Shown: positions 45,200-58,590, counted from the first letter of the stretch. The stretch: 64,000 nt of DNA from Acanthococcus lagerstroemiae (GCA_031841125.1 CM063114.1:38399574-38463573), one strand, 5' to 3'. Notes: generated by a model from the sequence alone, not told the origin. A program made the numbers and translations.

Positions 45200-48100
45200 A
45201 ATTGATATTCTGCAGTTTTGCAGGATTTTGTCACTAGTCACTTAAGGTACCGTGTGAGGTAATCTTGAAATGTGAAATTTAGAAGGTATTTTCATGAATG
45301 CAGGGCCTATCAAAAGATTAAGTATTGTTGGTTCAGGAAGATGAAAATAAACAGTGTGGGACTGGCATTAAGCTTAGTGAAGCCACTCATTACAATTGTT
45401 CTTTTTTTAATGTGTATTTTATGTGTTTATCATTTGAAGAAAACCGAACAGATAATAGTATCGATTAGGAAGCAATTGTTGGGGAAATGTATTTGCAAGA
45501 AGTTCGGTTTGGTGAGTCATTATGGTGTTTGCGGTCGCGTGTGAATCATGTGTACACATAATTTTGTAAGAAGGTAGGGAATCGCTGATTGTGAACTTTG
45601 CAAGACATCTTTCAACAGGATTTTAATTTCCTATGTAGACAGATATACTGATAGTAATCAACTTTTGAAACGTCCGTTTTCTTTTTCCCATCAGCATTCC
45701 TTATATCCGCTCACTTACCTGGATAGGTAGCAACAATCGTGTTGTTGATAATTTTATCATTTAAAACTTACCGATAAATAATGTTTCCATAAAGTAGGCA
45801 TTGTTGTGCATAGTAGCCAGTACAGGCATTTATTTTTACCTGACCCGGTATGGCTCAAAAATATTGTCAATAATTTTTAATCCAGTTTTGGTGAGACAGT
45901 GTTCGTCATTCGTGATTTTAGCATTGATTTCTGGTAGACCAACCTTATGGCTTATGTTGTGAATCTTCAATTTTGAGATAGTCTCATCACAGCTATACAT
46001 GTTTTAGGATAATTTTTTCTAGCTGTGTATTTCATATCTCAGAATTCTTGACACTGATATAGGGGATGCGATTGGCAATTATAATTTTCATTCCGCCAAG
46101 TAGTACTTAGTATACCTATGTATTACCAATTTCTAGAATGAAGGAAGTGAATAGCAGGTTGTTAACCTCTGTGACTTTGTGTTATCAGTAGATGTTGTGG
46201 AAAAGAGGCAGTACTTTCTTCATTGTAACGTGCATAACTGGCCAATGTAACTGAAGCAATTGAAATTTCGATAAAATAATCGAATAAGTGAAATGATTAA
46301 TTTGTAATTTCTAAGATTGAATTCTCACGACCCCCAGAATCTCAATCATTTTACCTTTACTCTCTAATGAAAACGTCCCACCGCGCCTTGAATTTTCCAA
46401 ACAATTTTTTGTAAGAGCTTTTTGACACCTCTTTTGATCGTTCTGTATTTGATGACACATTACAACTACCTATTGTATAGTTCTACTCATTTCCTGAATA
46501 CTTTCTTTTAGTCCTACATACTCTTAATTCATATTCTATGCTAATTAATCTTTCTGTAAAGTTCACAACAGCAACAACACTTACCAAAAAACAATGTGAA
46601 ATAACGAATCTAAGGTCTTTCTGAGCGACGTTAAATAATTTTAAATACCGCGAAATGTAGTAAAATCGCCTGTGTGAGCAAAAAGGCAATGCCTTTTTAT
46701 ACTGATGAATGTGTTACATCATTTACTTCTAGTATTTTTGTTTTAATTCTACTATACCGGTGTATCTTGTAAGTAAACCAATAAACGTTTTATTGTACCT
46801 GTTGATTGTAAATAGTATTAAAATTATCTAAAAAAAAATATTTTATTAGAACCAAATTGATATACATATAATGTGTTGTTGTCAAAATTCATCGTAAAAA
46901 TTAGTTACCAACTTTTTATTTTCATTTTGGGTTTTCCATTTTATTATTAATATTTTTCTTTTGTTTTTAAACATGTACCTAACTGGCAGATCCGTGAAGC
47001 CATTGCTACATCAAAAACTGATATTTTTGTGACATTAGAGAAAATAATTAGTAAACGTATCGACGGTTTTGTTCAATCAGTTTAGATTCAATAAACCTGC
47101 AGTAACTAAAAGAACGCTCGTCTTTTATAAAGTTTGTAATTTTTTCATATGCATTAGATAGTCAAGTTTCAAACATATGGGTACGAATTTTCCCTTCTTC
47201 CCCAGTTGGTGTTTCACCTCTATCCGGCACCGTATATAGCTGCTGTTTTCTTATTGCAAGTACATGTAACTAAAGTAGACTCGAGTCGTTTTTCTTTAAA
47301 ATGCCTGTATTTGTGATGTACAGAGATATAAACTATATCGATTTGTACAATTTTCTAAATACAATGCTGTGACTGGCTGCTTAGTATGTACCATGTAGCA
47401 CTTAGCTTAATAATGATTAATAATATATCCGATTTTATAAGACGTGCGTTTCTCCCAAATACATGTATAAGTCGAGCTGTCCACAAGGTAGCCTGTTCAA
47501 ATGTAACTTTCAGCTCTGTAATTGAAATGCATCTATAACAGAATAATGTAATATTAAAACTATTAGCTGTATTTAATTGATTAATTCCATAATTCAGTTC
47601 CAGTTTCTGTTTCTATAACTTCTCGCTTACGTTTTTCTCTCTTCTTGCTACAGATGATGTAGAAGTCATCCGAATTAAGAAACAATTATTTCATTATATT
47701 TTTTAAGTTGATTCATCTTGTGTTCGATTCAGTTTCTATCTTATTTTCTTTATTTTGTTATTACTCTACAATTATTTACATACTATTATTATTTTATCAT
47801 TACAATTACTATTATTATATATGGTCATCATTATTAGGCGTAAATAATGTAATTACTTATTTAGAAGAAAAAAAAACATTCGTGCAATGTAAAGCCACAA
47901 AAAGTGATATTACTATATTCTGGGACCAGAATAAAAACAAAACTGAAAATATTATTTCTACCTTTTAATTTTGTTTTTCGTTTTGTTTTATCTTTGTTCT
48001 TTTTTCCTTTGTTTATTTTATTTTATGTTTTCGTTTTCTATGTATGTGTCCTAAACATTCCGTATCCTATTGCATTGTAAAGGTTCAGTTTTTAATTTAA

Positions 48101-48530
48101 TATTTAAAACGAGAATTTCATGCTTCTGCGATGCTTTTACACTGCCGCAAACTATTGAAGGATATGATGGATGAGAAAAATCTCATCCATGTTGATATGA
48201 AGGGTCAATAGCAAATCTACCTGTGCTGGCGCGCACTTTTTAATTTCCAACTCGAATACTTTTGGTGATACTTATTTTAGATGTACGTTAGTAGTATTAA
48301 AATGAGAATTCTCTAGAGCAAACCTCCGAAGATGCATGTTTGATTGGTTGGCATGTCTTATTTCTAGAGGGGAAGTATTTAGATATGCATTCGAGAAGAA
48401 ATAATTTAAGAGGACAGGCTGGTTCTGATGTAGGTCGTTGTATTTCTTTCAGTTTACACTATAAAAGTGTTTTGTGTTTCTGTCAAAAGAAAGTTGATTA
48501 TTAATTACCCGGGGAGAATATATTAAGAAA
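45200..48530. other. AT-rich apparently unique DNA, no gene supported
   Basis: No tandem structure, transposon motif or recognisable protein was seen. Several AATAAA hexamers occur (46780, 47090). Could be long 3' UTR of E93 or intergenic DNA. Confidence 0.4.
46780..46785 (+). terminator. Candidate polyadenylation signal AATAAA (distal)
   Basis: AATAAA followed within about 30 bases by a T-rich then TG-rich stretch (GTTTTATTGTACC, then TGTTGATTGT), the usual arrangement of a metazoan cleavage site. It would give an E93 3' UTR of about 6.2 kb. Another AATAAA is at 47090. Confidence 0.3.
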
Positions 48531-48532
48531 AG

Positions 48533-49424
48533 ATCAGAAGAGCTGACTTCCAAAGTGCCCTTAGTCCAAAACACAGAAGTTTGAGAAATTAAAAAAATGT
48601 TTCACAAGGTGATGTACAGGTAGTAATATTGAACTGAGTGGATGAATGGGAAGTTGGGTGAATAATGACCATACTGCCAAAGTTTGAACATGAACATGCT
48701 GTTTGTCTTCTGGCTGTGAAGCTGCAAAGTGGAAGAAGTCGTGGACTAAGGGCAGTTTGGAAGAAAAAATAGTAGATTACGTATCAGTGTGTGAAAGCAA
48801 GCAATTTCATTCGAGGGCGAATGCTGCTGAACAAGACACAGTCGAGTGAAATAAGCAATCAGCCGAGAATGAATTGCATTTGCACTCACACTGTGATACG
48901 TATAGTTTCTTTTTGTAATGGTGTTAGCAGAAGTAGGATGAAATATTTACTTTTATCCCCGTTCTTTCTCTGTTCTCTCATTACATACCCGTTCATTTGC
49001 CGTTCTTGTTCAGGCAATAAATGAACGATTTTCAGCATCAAATTAGAGTACTGAAAATGATTCTTTCAATTCACTATTACAAGAATGAATAATATTTCTA
49101 CTTATTCACCTTTTCACGGCATGAAAAATGTCCTAGTAGATTGAACTGGTACAAATTACATACTGTTGGATAGTAAAATTTTTCAAATTTGAACTACAGC
49201 TTACAACTTCAGCCATGGAACAGATGTGGCACGAAGCGCCGCGTTGTATTTCACTATCATCATGACAATAATATCAGTGTTTTGAACACATATAACTCGC
49301 CTCCTAATAGAGATAGACATTCGCAGTGAACGATAAAATGTGTATTTTCTTGTCCACCAGATAGCGCCAAAACCTCAATTTCGATTTTGGACTATAGGCA
49401 CTGTAGAAGTCAGCTCTTCCTGAT
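48533..49424. mobile_element. Non-autonomous inverted-repeat DNA transposon, copy B
   Basis: Left end ATCAGAAGAGCTGACTTCC; right end reverse-complemented ATCAGGAAGAGCTGACTTC. The inverted similarity continues through AGTGCCYWTAGTCCAAAA. About 892 bp, no supported ORF. The segment at 48735-48763, reverse-complemented, reads CTTAGTCCACGACTTCTTCC and matches copy A at about 10212. Matching TTCCCAT..ATCCACTCAGTTC near 48620-48645 is also in copy A. Copy B is therefore homologous to A but inverted. Target duplication not resolved. Confidence 0.78.
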
Positions 49425-49429
49425 TATTA

Positions 49430-52400
49430 ATATGTTGCTACTAACAGTCGTGTGTTTCCTAGTATTAATGTGCTGTTTCATTGTTTTACTAGATTATGCT
49501 CCACTGATATTAAGTTTATCCTCTGATTGATTGAAATCAATGCCAATTTGGTGTATTTCCCTTCCTTCGCGCAAATTGAACAAATTATTGTATCAGCTCA
49601 GCATTAAGAAGTAAGTAACAATAACTCACCTATTTGATTTACTTCCATTTCTTTGCCTTGAACAAAATACCATGCTATTGCATTACTCTACCACAGGTTG
49701 TGTCACAAGCTTCACATTTGTCAAATATTGCTTACTTCTCATAGTTAATTCCATACTATAAGTACATAATGTTCATTTGGAAGTTGCTTAGTAATGTATT
49801 TAGGGTGTTATGAAGTAGGGGGTTTCTGTTATTTTGTGATTAATATTTTGAATGAGTCCAATGCTGCAACAAACGCCAATCTTTTACTGTAACACAGGGT
49901 GATTTGCAGTCACAGGGAGACTTAGGCGCGTATTTTTTATCATTATATGTGACCTGGAATCACAAAACGTGCCTTTTGTGCAAAAATAAGTTTTTGAGAT
50001 ACACGAGTGTAAAGATGGGATGGTGGTAGTGGTGCGCCCAGATGTACATAGCGTGTAAATCTGTGGTGGTGCGTTTACGTGTTGCTATAACAACCGCGTG
50101 TCAAACTCATGTTTTCCGTCATTTCTGTAAACCCATTTCACACCACGCCATGTAAACAGATGTTTTAAAACGTTTGACATTTTTAAATACAATTTGTGGG
50201 AAAACTAATGAAGATAGGAAGCTGCAATTTGTTTCATTCAAAAGAGAGTGATTTTTTCTATAAGAATTGTGAAGAAAGGGAAAATGATTTTTTGACACCA
50301 GAGGCACATTTTATGATTCCAGACCACATATCTAGGAGCGCTTGTCAAAAGAGAACACGTGGCAAAACTGGCACGTGACTTGTAATATAGGATGTGTCAT
50401 TTATCTGGTCCTTTGTGCAGAGCTTGAAAATTTGTCAAAATTACATTACATAAATTGTTTCTGATAACGAGTGAAAATTGAAGGAAACTGTATGTGCTTG
50501 GTATCATTGCCTATACACAGAATATGATCGCGGTTATGATAAAAGTAAATTATTGTGTATTATTCAGCATAAATGATGTAGCAATAATTAGTGAAGAACT
50601 GAAAAAAAAAAAACACGGAGCCCGACTTTGCCCACAGTTGTTTGTTCTTGAAGCCATAGTAAGTGATCAGTTTTGATGTTCTGTATAGTTGCTAGTGAAT
50701 GGATGTATTCCATAGAGATGCCAAAAGGACACATTTGTGTATTAGGGCCTAGGTCTCATGTGGTTTTTTCTTCTATGATTTTTGGAATGAAAGAAAAGTA
50801 CAGTAGGAATATATTTATTTGAGTTCTACATCTAAAACAATACAGAAGCAAAGGAATTCAAATCACATTTTTGTAAATTACTATTTCTGGAAGAACCTTG
50901 CAGACTCAAGAGTTTAAATAATGGAGAGATCAAATTATGGAGAGGAAATTTTCAGGTTCAAATAATCCGAAATTCAAATAATTGAGGTTCAAATAATCGG
51001 GGGTGTACTATACATAATGTATCTGTCTGCAGTTGTTCAGCACCTTTAATAGACTGCACTGCATTTACATTTTCCCTTTCATTCATGAACATGCGCAATG
51101 TCACCCGATCACAGTACCACTTGGCCCTCTTATTTCCTAATGCTGTGGAAAAATTTGTGGGGCGGGGTGTCACAGTCTTTTGGGAAATGTATTCCCCAAT
51201 GTCCCGTCAAAATTACAAAAAATATCCCGGTTCCTTAACCCAGTTTTCATGGTTTATTGAGCATGTCAAACTTGAAAGTACCTATAGAAAAAGGTGCGCA
51301 AAGTCACCTCGTGTTACAGTATGCAAATCTTGGGCGAAATGTACCCGTCTTATTGCATTTGTTGGCTCATTAGTAGGTTCTATTATTGAATTTGAAACAT
51401 TGAGTGATGAAGCATTTATAACTGAATTTAGTTACCACGTTTCCAGTTAATTTGTAATAACGTGAAAAATGTACAAAGCAGAGACCTTATTTTCGTTATT
51501 CCTTATCAATCCAAATTTGTTCATTGGGTAAAATTAACTTTTTGTAGTTGAGAGAATAAGTTGTTTCTGTACTTCCTTACAAAAAGGTGAATCATGGTGA
51601 CCATTTTATGCGCATAACTTCATTTTCCAATTGCAGTACTTTTGCGCTTTTGAAATTTCAGACCACTGTGCGGCGTTTAATTTTGTTCACACGAGCTGAG
51701 TACTTATACGTTTTGTAATTTGTATGAACGCTATAATGTAAACAATTGGGCTGCAACTCCTCTTTATTTACTACTAATTTTAAAATTACCTACCGTGCGT
51801 TCATAATTCCCTGTTATGAAAATGAACTTTTCAGGCGCAAATTTAACTCTTTTTTTTCTTCAAATAAGTGGGTTTGAATTTCTGCTTGAGTGCTTTTGAA
51901 ACCAGTTCTTTCGCCAGGAAATTACAGTTACACCAACGCCAAACACTTTACTCAAATTAGAGGAAAATCGAGTGCCTAAAATTTCATGTTGTCGATTGCC
52001 GTATGCGTAATCCGGAAACGGAGAACTGCACCCGTGCACTCGGCCGTGGTTTTTAGCATGTGAAAAAAATGTTCTTACTGCCGCGATAAATGGTTGATTG
52101 CGGTAATTCATTTTGAATTTAACGTCATAAGCGAAAAAATGACCTAAATTGCCGATTCAGACTCGCGGTACATTTCGATTTTTCATGTCGCATGTGCCTT
52201 AGAGGAAGTGATTTCTGAGAATGACTTTTTATCTATACATTCAACATTCTTCGAGCATTAAAGAGAAAACAATTTTTGCTGTCCGATACCTCTTTCGCTT
52301 ATCCCTAATTTTTCAAACCAGTGTTCTGGGAATGTCTGATAGGCAGTGAATCAGAACTCTTGAAACGGGTTGTTTGTAAAGGTCGAAGTTGTATAATAAT

Positions 52401-52700
52401 TTTGTTGATCGAAGCATATAGCAATAGCCCTGATGAATAAAACAGAAGGGATTAGCTGTTGCTATATTTATACTAGTTTCGAAAACCGCGACATGGGGAA
52501 GGGGCTGAAAGTTATAAAGAAAATGAGTATATTGTAAATATTTGTGGTCCAGTTATGAAAACGGAAAAATCTTTTTAACATTTGTTGGGAGGGGGAAGAG
52601 AATCTCCCTCGATCATTCGGCAACTACACGAAATTTCGAGTACTTTCTTCTCGTTGACAGTTTAACATTTGTGGGGGGGGGGCGATAGAATCTCTCCACC
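49430..52700. other. AT-rich DNA, no gene supported
   Basis: Noncoding in appearance. An ACACAGGGTGATTTGC word at 49894 resembles a repeat end. ORFs such as 51085-51450 and 51860-52111 show no domain I recognise. The part 51600-52150 is richer in CpG and non-repetitive. Confidence 0.35.
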
Positions 52701-52724
52701 TCGATCATTCGGCAATTATACTCA

Positions 52725-52864
52725 TAGTGGCGTAGCCAGACTTGGTATGAAGGGGGGGGGTGTTCGTTTCACATTTACATCACAGGTGTAATACTGACTA
52801 TTACCAGAATAAATTTTAATTTTTTCACATTGTTAGACCCCCTCTCGTAGCTACGCTCCTGCGC
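52725..52864. mobile_element. Short hAT-like MITE (GGCGTAGC ends)
   Basis: The left end TAGTGGCGTAGCCAGA and the right end, reverse-complemented GCGCAGGAGCGTAGCTACGA, share the GCGTAGC core. Flanks TATACTCA (52717-52724) and TATACTGA (52865-52872) form an 8-bp duplication with one mismatch. G-run near the left and C-run near the right end are typical of this MITE style. No ORF. Confidence 0.65.
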
Positions 52865-52979
52865 TATACTGAATAATGTCGAATACTCTCGCAACGCGAT
52901 TGAAAATTGCCAGGGTGACAAAAAATATTGTTGGTTTTCTACGTCGCATCGAAGTTGCCCATTTAAGGAGTCGAATTTG

Positions 52980-53720
52980 AATTATAAAGCTCAAGTCAGA
53001 ATCAGATTGAATAATTTCATTCGATTTTCAAAATGAACAACACGAAAACTCTTTTTTTATTCCGACATTTTGTTCAAGTTTTTTGGGTAAGTCGAAATAA
53101 TGACAGGAAGGGGGGGTGTCAAATGTGAAGCCAAATTCTGGATCAGATCAAAATCTGTTTGAGTTTTCAAACTTGGCGACGGAAACGTATTTCGATACTT
53201 GTTCGATCTTTCAAGTTGAACTTGAAAACCGAAATCATGATTAGATCAAAATTCTGATTGAATTCTCAATATCAGGGACCCAAACCCTTCAATTTTTTGA
53301 CATAGTTGAAAGTGGCCGTTTCAGTTGGGGAAAAGTTCAATTTGAGACGCAAAAACTGAAGTCAAATGGAAAATCTGATTGAATTTTTGAACTCATGGAC
53401 GCAAAAAATCTTTATTCCGATGCTTTATTCTATGTTCTAAGTGAGGACATTCAGCCCATTTGAAAGGGTTAATTTGGATTTTGGGACTTCAGTCGAGGTC
53501 GAATCAAGAATCTGATTACATTTTCGAAATTGACTGCCCACAAACTCCGATTTCAGTAATCTATTTAAGTCAAGTTTGTTCATTTTGAGTCCCAACTTTT
53601 GGTTATTGGGCTCAACTGAAAAATATATTCGAATTTAATTACCAAAAAAATGCCTGTTTCGACATTTGGTTTAACCAAGCCAAGTCAGTTGCCAATTTTG
53701 AGTTCGAAATTTGAATTTCT
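52980..53720 (+). repeat. Diverged tandem repeat, unit about 100-140 bp
   Basis: Anchor phrase AAAATCTGATTGAATTYTC recurs at about 53147, 53248, 53371 and 53508, each followed by a GGGACCCAAA/GGACGCAAA-type word and TTCCGATRCTTNRTTC. Same wording as the array at 44190-44830, 8 kb upstream. Confidence 0.65.
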
Positions 53721-53784
53721 TCCAAAATGAGTACCTATGTAGCAGACGAGAATTCGGAAGTGTAACGTTATCTCCGGGACGTAA

Positions 53785-54250
53785 ATGAAGTATTGCAGAA
53801 TCACAGAAGGTGTCTGCCATGGAAATATGTATGTAAAAAAGGTTTCAAAACCCACCTTTGCATTAGCACCTGTGCACAAGTCTGACGCTGCTAGCGCATT
53901 TCGTTCATCCTTGCCACAGTTCTTCACGTTGTCTGAGAAATTGTTAGGCCGATTTGGAATATCACTCCTCAAATATACCTGGAAAACAGTAGTCTGGGAG
54001 CCTAAAATGACCTCACGACGCTCAGTTTCATCCCTCTTTGATGATGTGGCAACCGTGGACCCTCTCCTCTCGAATGTATATTTTTGTAAAAATCGTTCTG
54101 CCGAGCAATACTTTCGCACGATGCGAACGTCTTACAAACGTCTTTTGTTTCTTGTATTCCTGCACTTCCTGTAGTGATATTTTCCAAGCCACGTTGTTGG
54201 TGTTGTTCTTTTTCTTATTCGCATGACTCACTGTCGTTTTTTCTCACTCG
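53785..54250. other. Overlapping ORFs on both strands, not recognised
   Basis: Frames of 144 (minus) and 129 (plus) residues overlap here. Neither has a domain I know, and the neighbourhood is repeat-rich, so this is probably transposon-derived noncoding DNA. I do not call a gene. Confidence 0.3.
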
Positions 54251-54599
54251 ATCACTCAGGCAGGACATCCAATCAGTTCAGTTACAGTTTATATATTAGT
54301 TCTCCCATTGAGACTTACTTTTGCTATTCAGTCAATTGATACATGCGCTTTTTCTACGAACTCTCGTTCTGTGATTTCTTATGCCCTGGTTCCAGTGCGG
54401 ACTAGACTTTCGAAAAACCTGCAACTCCCGCAGTGGCATACCAAGTAGGACTATTGACCGCCAAAGTCAGTAAATCGCATTGCTATCCGGGAATACGGAC
54501 ATTTCGGCTGTGCCAAATTCCGAGGTCACTTACACAATAACCAAAATATCCTTATTTCGATATTTTTCCATCTAAAATTCTCAAACTGTGATACATTTC

Positions 54600-54860
54600 A
54601 GCCTTCTCCTCTCTAGTCACTGATGGTCCTCTGGTCAACGATGAGGTACTCGAAAGAGTAGTTTCCGGGGCCACGGGTACAGTATTTGGGGAGCCAATTT
54701 GGCGTGCGTTCATCGCCATACGCTCCACAAAACATTCAGCCTTCCTTAAAATAGACCTCAGTCTTTGGAGGTGCTGGTTGGTCTCATCTCGATCCGACTT
54801 CGTTATCAAAAAATAAAAAAGTGTGCCAACTTGTGAAACACCCTGTAGATTAAATATTAG
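54600..54860 (-). repeat. Dispersed repeat related to the GC-rich insert at 20231
   Basis: GAGTAGTTTCCGGGGCCACG, then GGGGAGCCAATTTGGCGTGC and CATCGCCATACGCTCC, closely parallel 20625-20702. On the minus strand both read as ERMAMNARQIGSPN / EHMTMHARQSGSPD, but coding is not established. It ends near CTTGTGAAACACCCTGTAG (54827-54845). Confidence 0.6.
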
Positions 54861-56269
54861 ATTCTCCTGGAGGAACATTGACTCTTCTTTCTTGAAAAAA
54901 TTGGGATTGCCAATCCTGCTTCGAAACATCACCTCGGCCCATGACATTTACTGAGTCAAATTTAAATCTAACTTTTCGATATTCCGAGAATAACTTTTCC
55001 TCCTCATTCGTTCACCAAATTAGCGCGAAGAAAATTGCGTTACTTTTCGAAAATGTTCTGGCAGCACGAATGTAGACGTGAAGAACGGGAACGGAACAGA
55101 ACTCTAGGTCAGTGAGAAAAAATTACGCGAGAAATGAAAGAAATTCTCGAGACGTGAATTTCGCGAATGCGGAAATTACGTCGTCTAAATGCATTTCATT
55201 TCGGCGGCGAAAAAATTGATATTTTATGCCTTGAGAAAAATTAGTGCACACGAAATCGGCGTCGCCCTGTCCTCGCTTTGGAAATGGGAAAAAAGTGGCG
55301 AAGAATCGCCCCCCTCCTTATTGCCGCTTGCTCGATGGCTCAAAAATATTTGTATCGATCGGCTTGGTCATTTTAAGGTGTTCCAAAAACGTTCTAATGA
55401 AATCTGCGAAAAACTCGCTCCACCAAATTTCTTTTCGTCTGGTATTTTCCTGTTTGCGGGCGGGCGAAGTTGGGGGACTGGGGAGTGGGAACTGCATCCC
55501 TGCACTCGGTCGCTGCCTTTCGTTTTAATCAGGCGACGTTTATGTCCGAAAAGTTAAATTTGAAAACTCTTTACGTCTCGGGCTTCGGTTTCGTCGAGCT
55601 GGAAATTAAAAAGCGCGCCCGGACATTTTTCGCCGCCTTTCGAATTTCGAATTATTTTCGCCAGACGATTCGCGCTCAGTTCGGGAGGCGCGGTTGTGTT
55701 CCTCATATCACGAGCGCGATAAGTCGAGCAAATATGCCAGAGTCTGAGATTTGCTTTACGTCGATACGGCGAAATTTGCTCGTATAAATGATCGCCAGTG
55801 GCAAACCAGAAAATGATTTCGCATCGCCGGTGTTTGGAGACAAACCTAGTCTAGGATAAGGTAATTCAGAGGGGAAAAAAAAGAACAAGTGAGAGTTTGC
55901 TGAAAGTCGTTGAGGGTAGTATCCTAACTTACATATTGAAAGTCCCTAATTTCTTAGGAGGGTTCGCGAACTTCCCAGAGTCGTTTTTTTTCCACAAAAA
56001 TTTTGAGTATTGGGATCGAAAAAAAAAAAAAAAGTCTACCAGAAACCGTTCTGCACCAAATTCCCCATAAAAATTGTCTCGTATACTTCTTACGTCTCTA
56101 GACTCCAGAAACGTCACGCATGGAGACTGCAAAATAATCCAAGTTGCACAGTGTAACACAGGCCTTATGAAGAGAACACCCGTTTGCTGAAATGTTCCCT
56201 CACTTCGTGGAATTTTGAGAATAGGAGTTCCAATTTTACATACACTCGACTTTCTACCTCCAAAGAATT

Positions 56270-56400
56270 TATTTAAAAATTTAAATTATGATTAATAATA
56301 TTAAATTAAATTAAAATAATTATTATTTTAAAAAAACAATAAAAATTTATTTTTATAAAATTAAAAAAAATAAATAATAAGTTTAATTTTTTACAATATC
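56270..56400. repeat. AT-only low-complexity block
   Basis: Almost pure A/T with TTAAATTAAAATAATTATTA words. Simple low-complexity DNA. Similar AT blocks are at 57410-57680. Confidence 0.65.
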
Positions 56401-58323
56401 AATGTAATTCCATTAAGGTAATTTATTAAATTCTCCGTTGTCCCTATTCCTGGGAAATTTTAGTCCCCCGAGTCGTATTCCTCGGATACCACACGTGTCA
56501 AACTGGCATCCATCAAAAATGGATTCAGTGGCTACAGATACCTTAAGAAAGATGCGCTTGTTTTTTTTTTATTATTTTCGATTTTGGCTCCATTAGAATT
56601 GAATTCAGAGTCTTCGAATACTCCACAAGCGACATCTCCTGTATCAGTTCCAAAACTTCCCCCTGTAATACAGCCTGTTCACACTATTAAAACGCTTCAA
56701 CAACCGATTTCATATGTGTGGTATCCGGGAGGTACGAGCTAGGGGGATGAAAAATTGCCCGGGTTTAAAAGCTATGGAGACAGAGAGTCGGGCGCATGTA
56801 AAATTCGGACTCCTCTTGTTCTCAAATTCCCATAAAATGAGAAAAAATATACAAATTTAAAAAACACTGATTTTCTCTCTATAAAAATTACATGAAACTG
56901 TGTTACTCGGAAGGGTTAGTTTGAACCGGATCTGAGACATTTCTGAAGTAGATACGATAAAAAATGCTAGAGACCACTTTCATGGGTAATTTGGTCTAGA
57001 ACAGTTTGAAATTTTTTTATACCTCATAGTATTCAAAATTGTTGAAAAAAAAAAGTAGCAGAAGGAGTTGGGGACTCTCAGTGGACCCTTTTCAGAAAAC
57101 TCCCGCTCATTAACTTTTTTCCCTCAAACTACCATTTTCTTATCTGATTTTCCTAGACTTGACTAGACCCCTGGAAGTTGAATTCCAAAACTATTACGCC
57201 CTTAAACTGCACTAGGATATTCGTTGCTTGAATTTGAACATCCGGTGAAAATTTCAAGCAGGCAGCGATTCTTTGTAATTTTAAACGCGGCCGCGGTGAC
57301 CGCACCTTCGAATTGTTTTAAATTGTCGCGACGAAGCGACAGATTTAAATTTATACCAAACGTTTTATCCGTATGTATATCCTATAGAATTTTAAAAAGA
57401 GTTATTTATAAACTATAAATAAAATTTTGTGTTCACATTTACTAATATAGGTATATTAAATTTATTTATTTTAGTTATTTAAAATTTAATTTGTAGATTT
57501 TTTTTATATACACCATTTATTCCTTCAGATTGAAAGTAATTTTGTATAATTATTTTGAACTTCGGAAGACTTAAAAGTCTCTAGTGGATGTCTGCAAAAA
57601 ATACGTGTAAATAATATTAAAATTTTCAATTTGTATTTTTTTTTTTAAATTTTATTATTTTGACGCGTATTTCAAATACGCGTTGATTTTAAGAATTCAC
57701 ATTCTTTGTTATTTATACATTAAATACTTTTCAATTTCTGTTGTGGTTTCAATTTTAGCAGCAGCGTACCGAAGGAAGGAGACGCTTTCAAATCACCAGC
57801 GTAGAAAGGTTGCAGTCTTGAGAGAGAGGGGGGGGTTAGTGGTCGCTACGGCTCATATCCCATCATCTTATTGCTGTAATTAATGCGCTAAAATAAATTT
57901 ATTCTAAAAAGCTCTTTTGCAGCTTTGGGCGAGGGGTGTCCGACCCGATACTCTCACCCCCGTTCCTACGCCGGTGTTTCAGATATGTCCGTCAGAACGA
58001 GCATTAGCATTTGAGAAGCCTTTCTTAGAAATCGACTGCGTGCTCAAAATTTCATTTTCGGGAAAACAAAAGTGATTATCCAGTCGGAAATTTTTTTAGC
58101 GCTTAAAAGTTGGATATTGTTTTATCTAGAGTGTTGCCAATTCGACAAACATTAGACAAAATGTTGCCAATTTGACAAAAAATTGAAATGATTTATGGAA
58201 GAAACCACCAAAGTCGAAAAATTTGATTTTACCAGGGGATATAAATTAATTTCAAAATTTCAACTGAAACTGTACATAATAGACTTTGCGAATAACAAGT
58301 CCTGGAGCCTGGACTGATCGTTT

Positions 58324-58590
58324 TAGTGCAATATTATGATGAGGTTAGAGTCAAAACCGACACTCGCCATTTGACTCCAAGGGTGCAAATAGGCAAAATA
58401 CTGTACACGGGTGCAGGAATATCTCTTGCTGCACCCGTGAACGTGCGGTGTGTATTACATACTCATATGTTCACAGGTGCAGCAAAAGAGATATTCCTGC
58501 ACCCGTGTACAATATTTTGCCTATTTGCGCCCTTCAAGTAAAATGGCAAGTGTCTGTTATGATTCTAACCTCTTTATTTGTGCACTAGAT
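58324..58590. repeat. Fold-back element with about 105-115-base arms
   Basis: The left arm (about 58325-58440) and right arm (about 58467-58590) are near-perfect inverted copies. The left reads GAGGTTAGAGTCAAAACCGA and later TACACGGGTGCAGGAATATC. The right, reverse-complemented, reads GAGGTTAGAATCATAACAGA and TACACGGGTGCAGGAATATC. A nested smaller palindrome (GGTGCAG...CTGCACC) sits inside each arm. The loop is about 26 bases. No ORF or tandem duplication of target was established. Confidence 0.85.

Larger units (their letters stand above)
40604..46800 (+). other. Probable 3' UTR and downstream region of E93, end uncertain
   Basis: The 3' UTR must start after the stop at 40603. Two ends are plausible: a short one near the AATAAA at 41634, or a long one near the AATAAA at 46780, which is followed by T/GT-rich sequence. 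Drosophila E93 is known for a very long transcript, so a multi-kilobase UTR is plausible. If so, this UTR contains a hAT-like MITE (42329-42587) and diverged repeats (42660-44830). The stretch 40604-41540 and the AT-rich DNA from 45200 onward look unique, with no supported ORF. Transcript ends would need RNA data. Confidence 0.4.

Noticed and set aside
53685..54119. 144-codon minus-strand ORF
   Set aside because: Overlaps a similar-sized plus-strand ORF, no recognised domain, in repeat-rich DNA.
54552..54947. 131-codon minus-strand ORF
   Set aside because: Most of it falls in a dispersed repeat also found at 20.6 kb. Coding is not supported.
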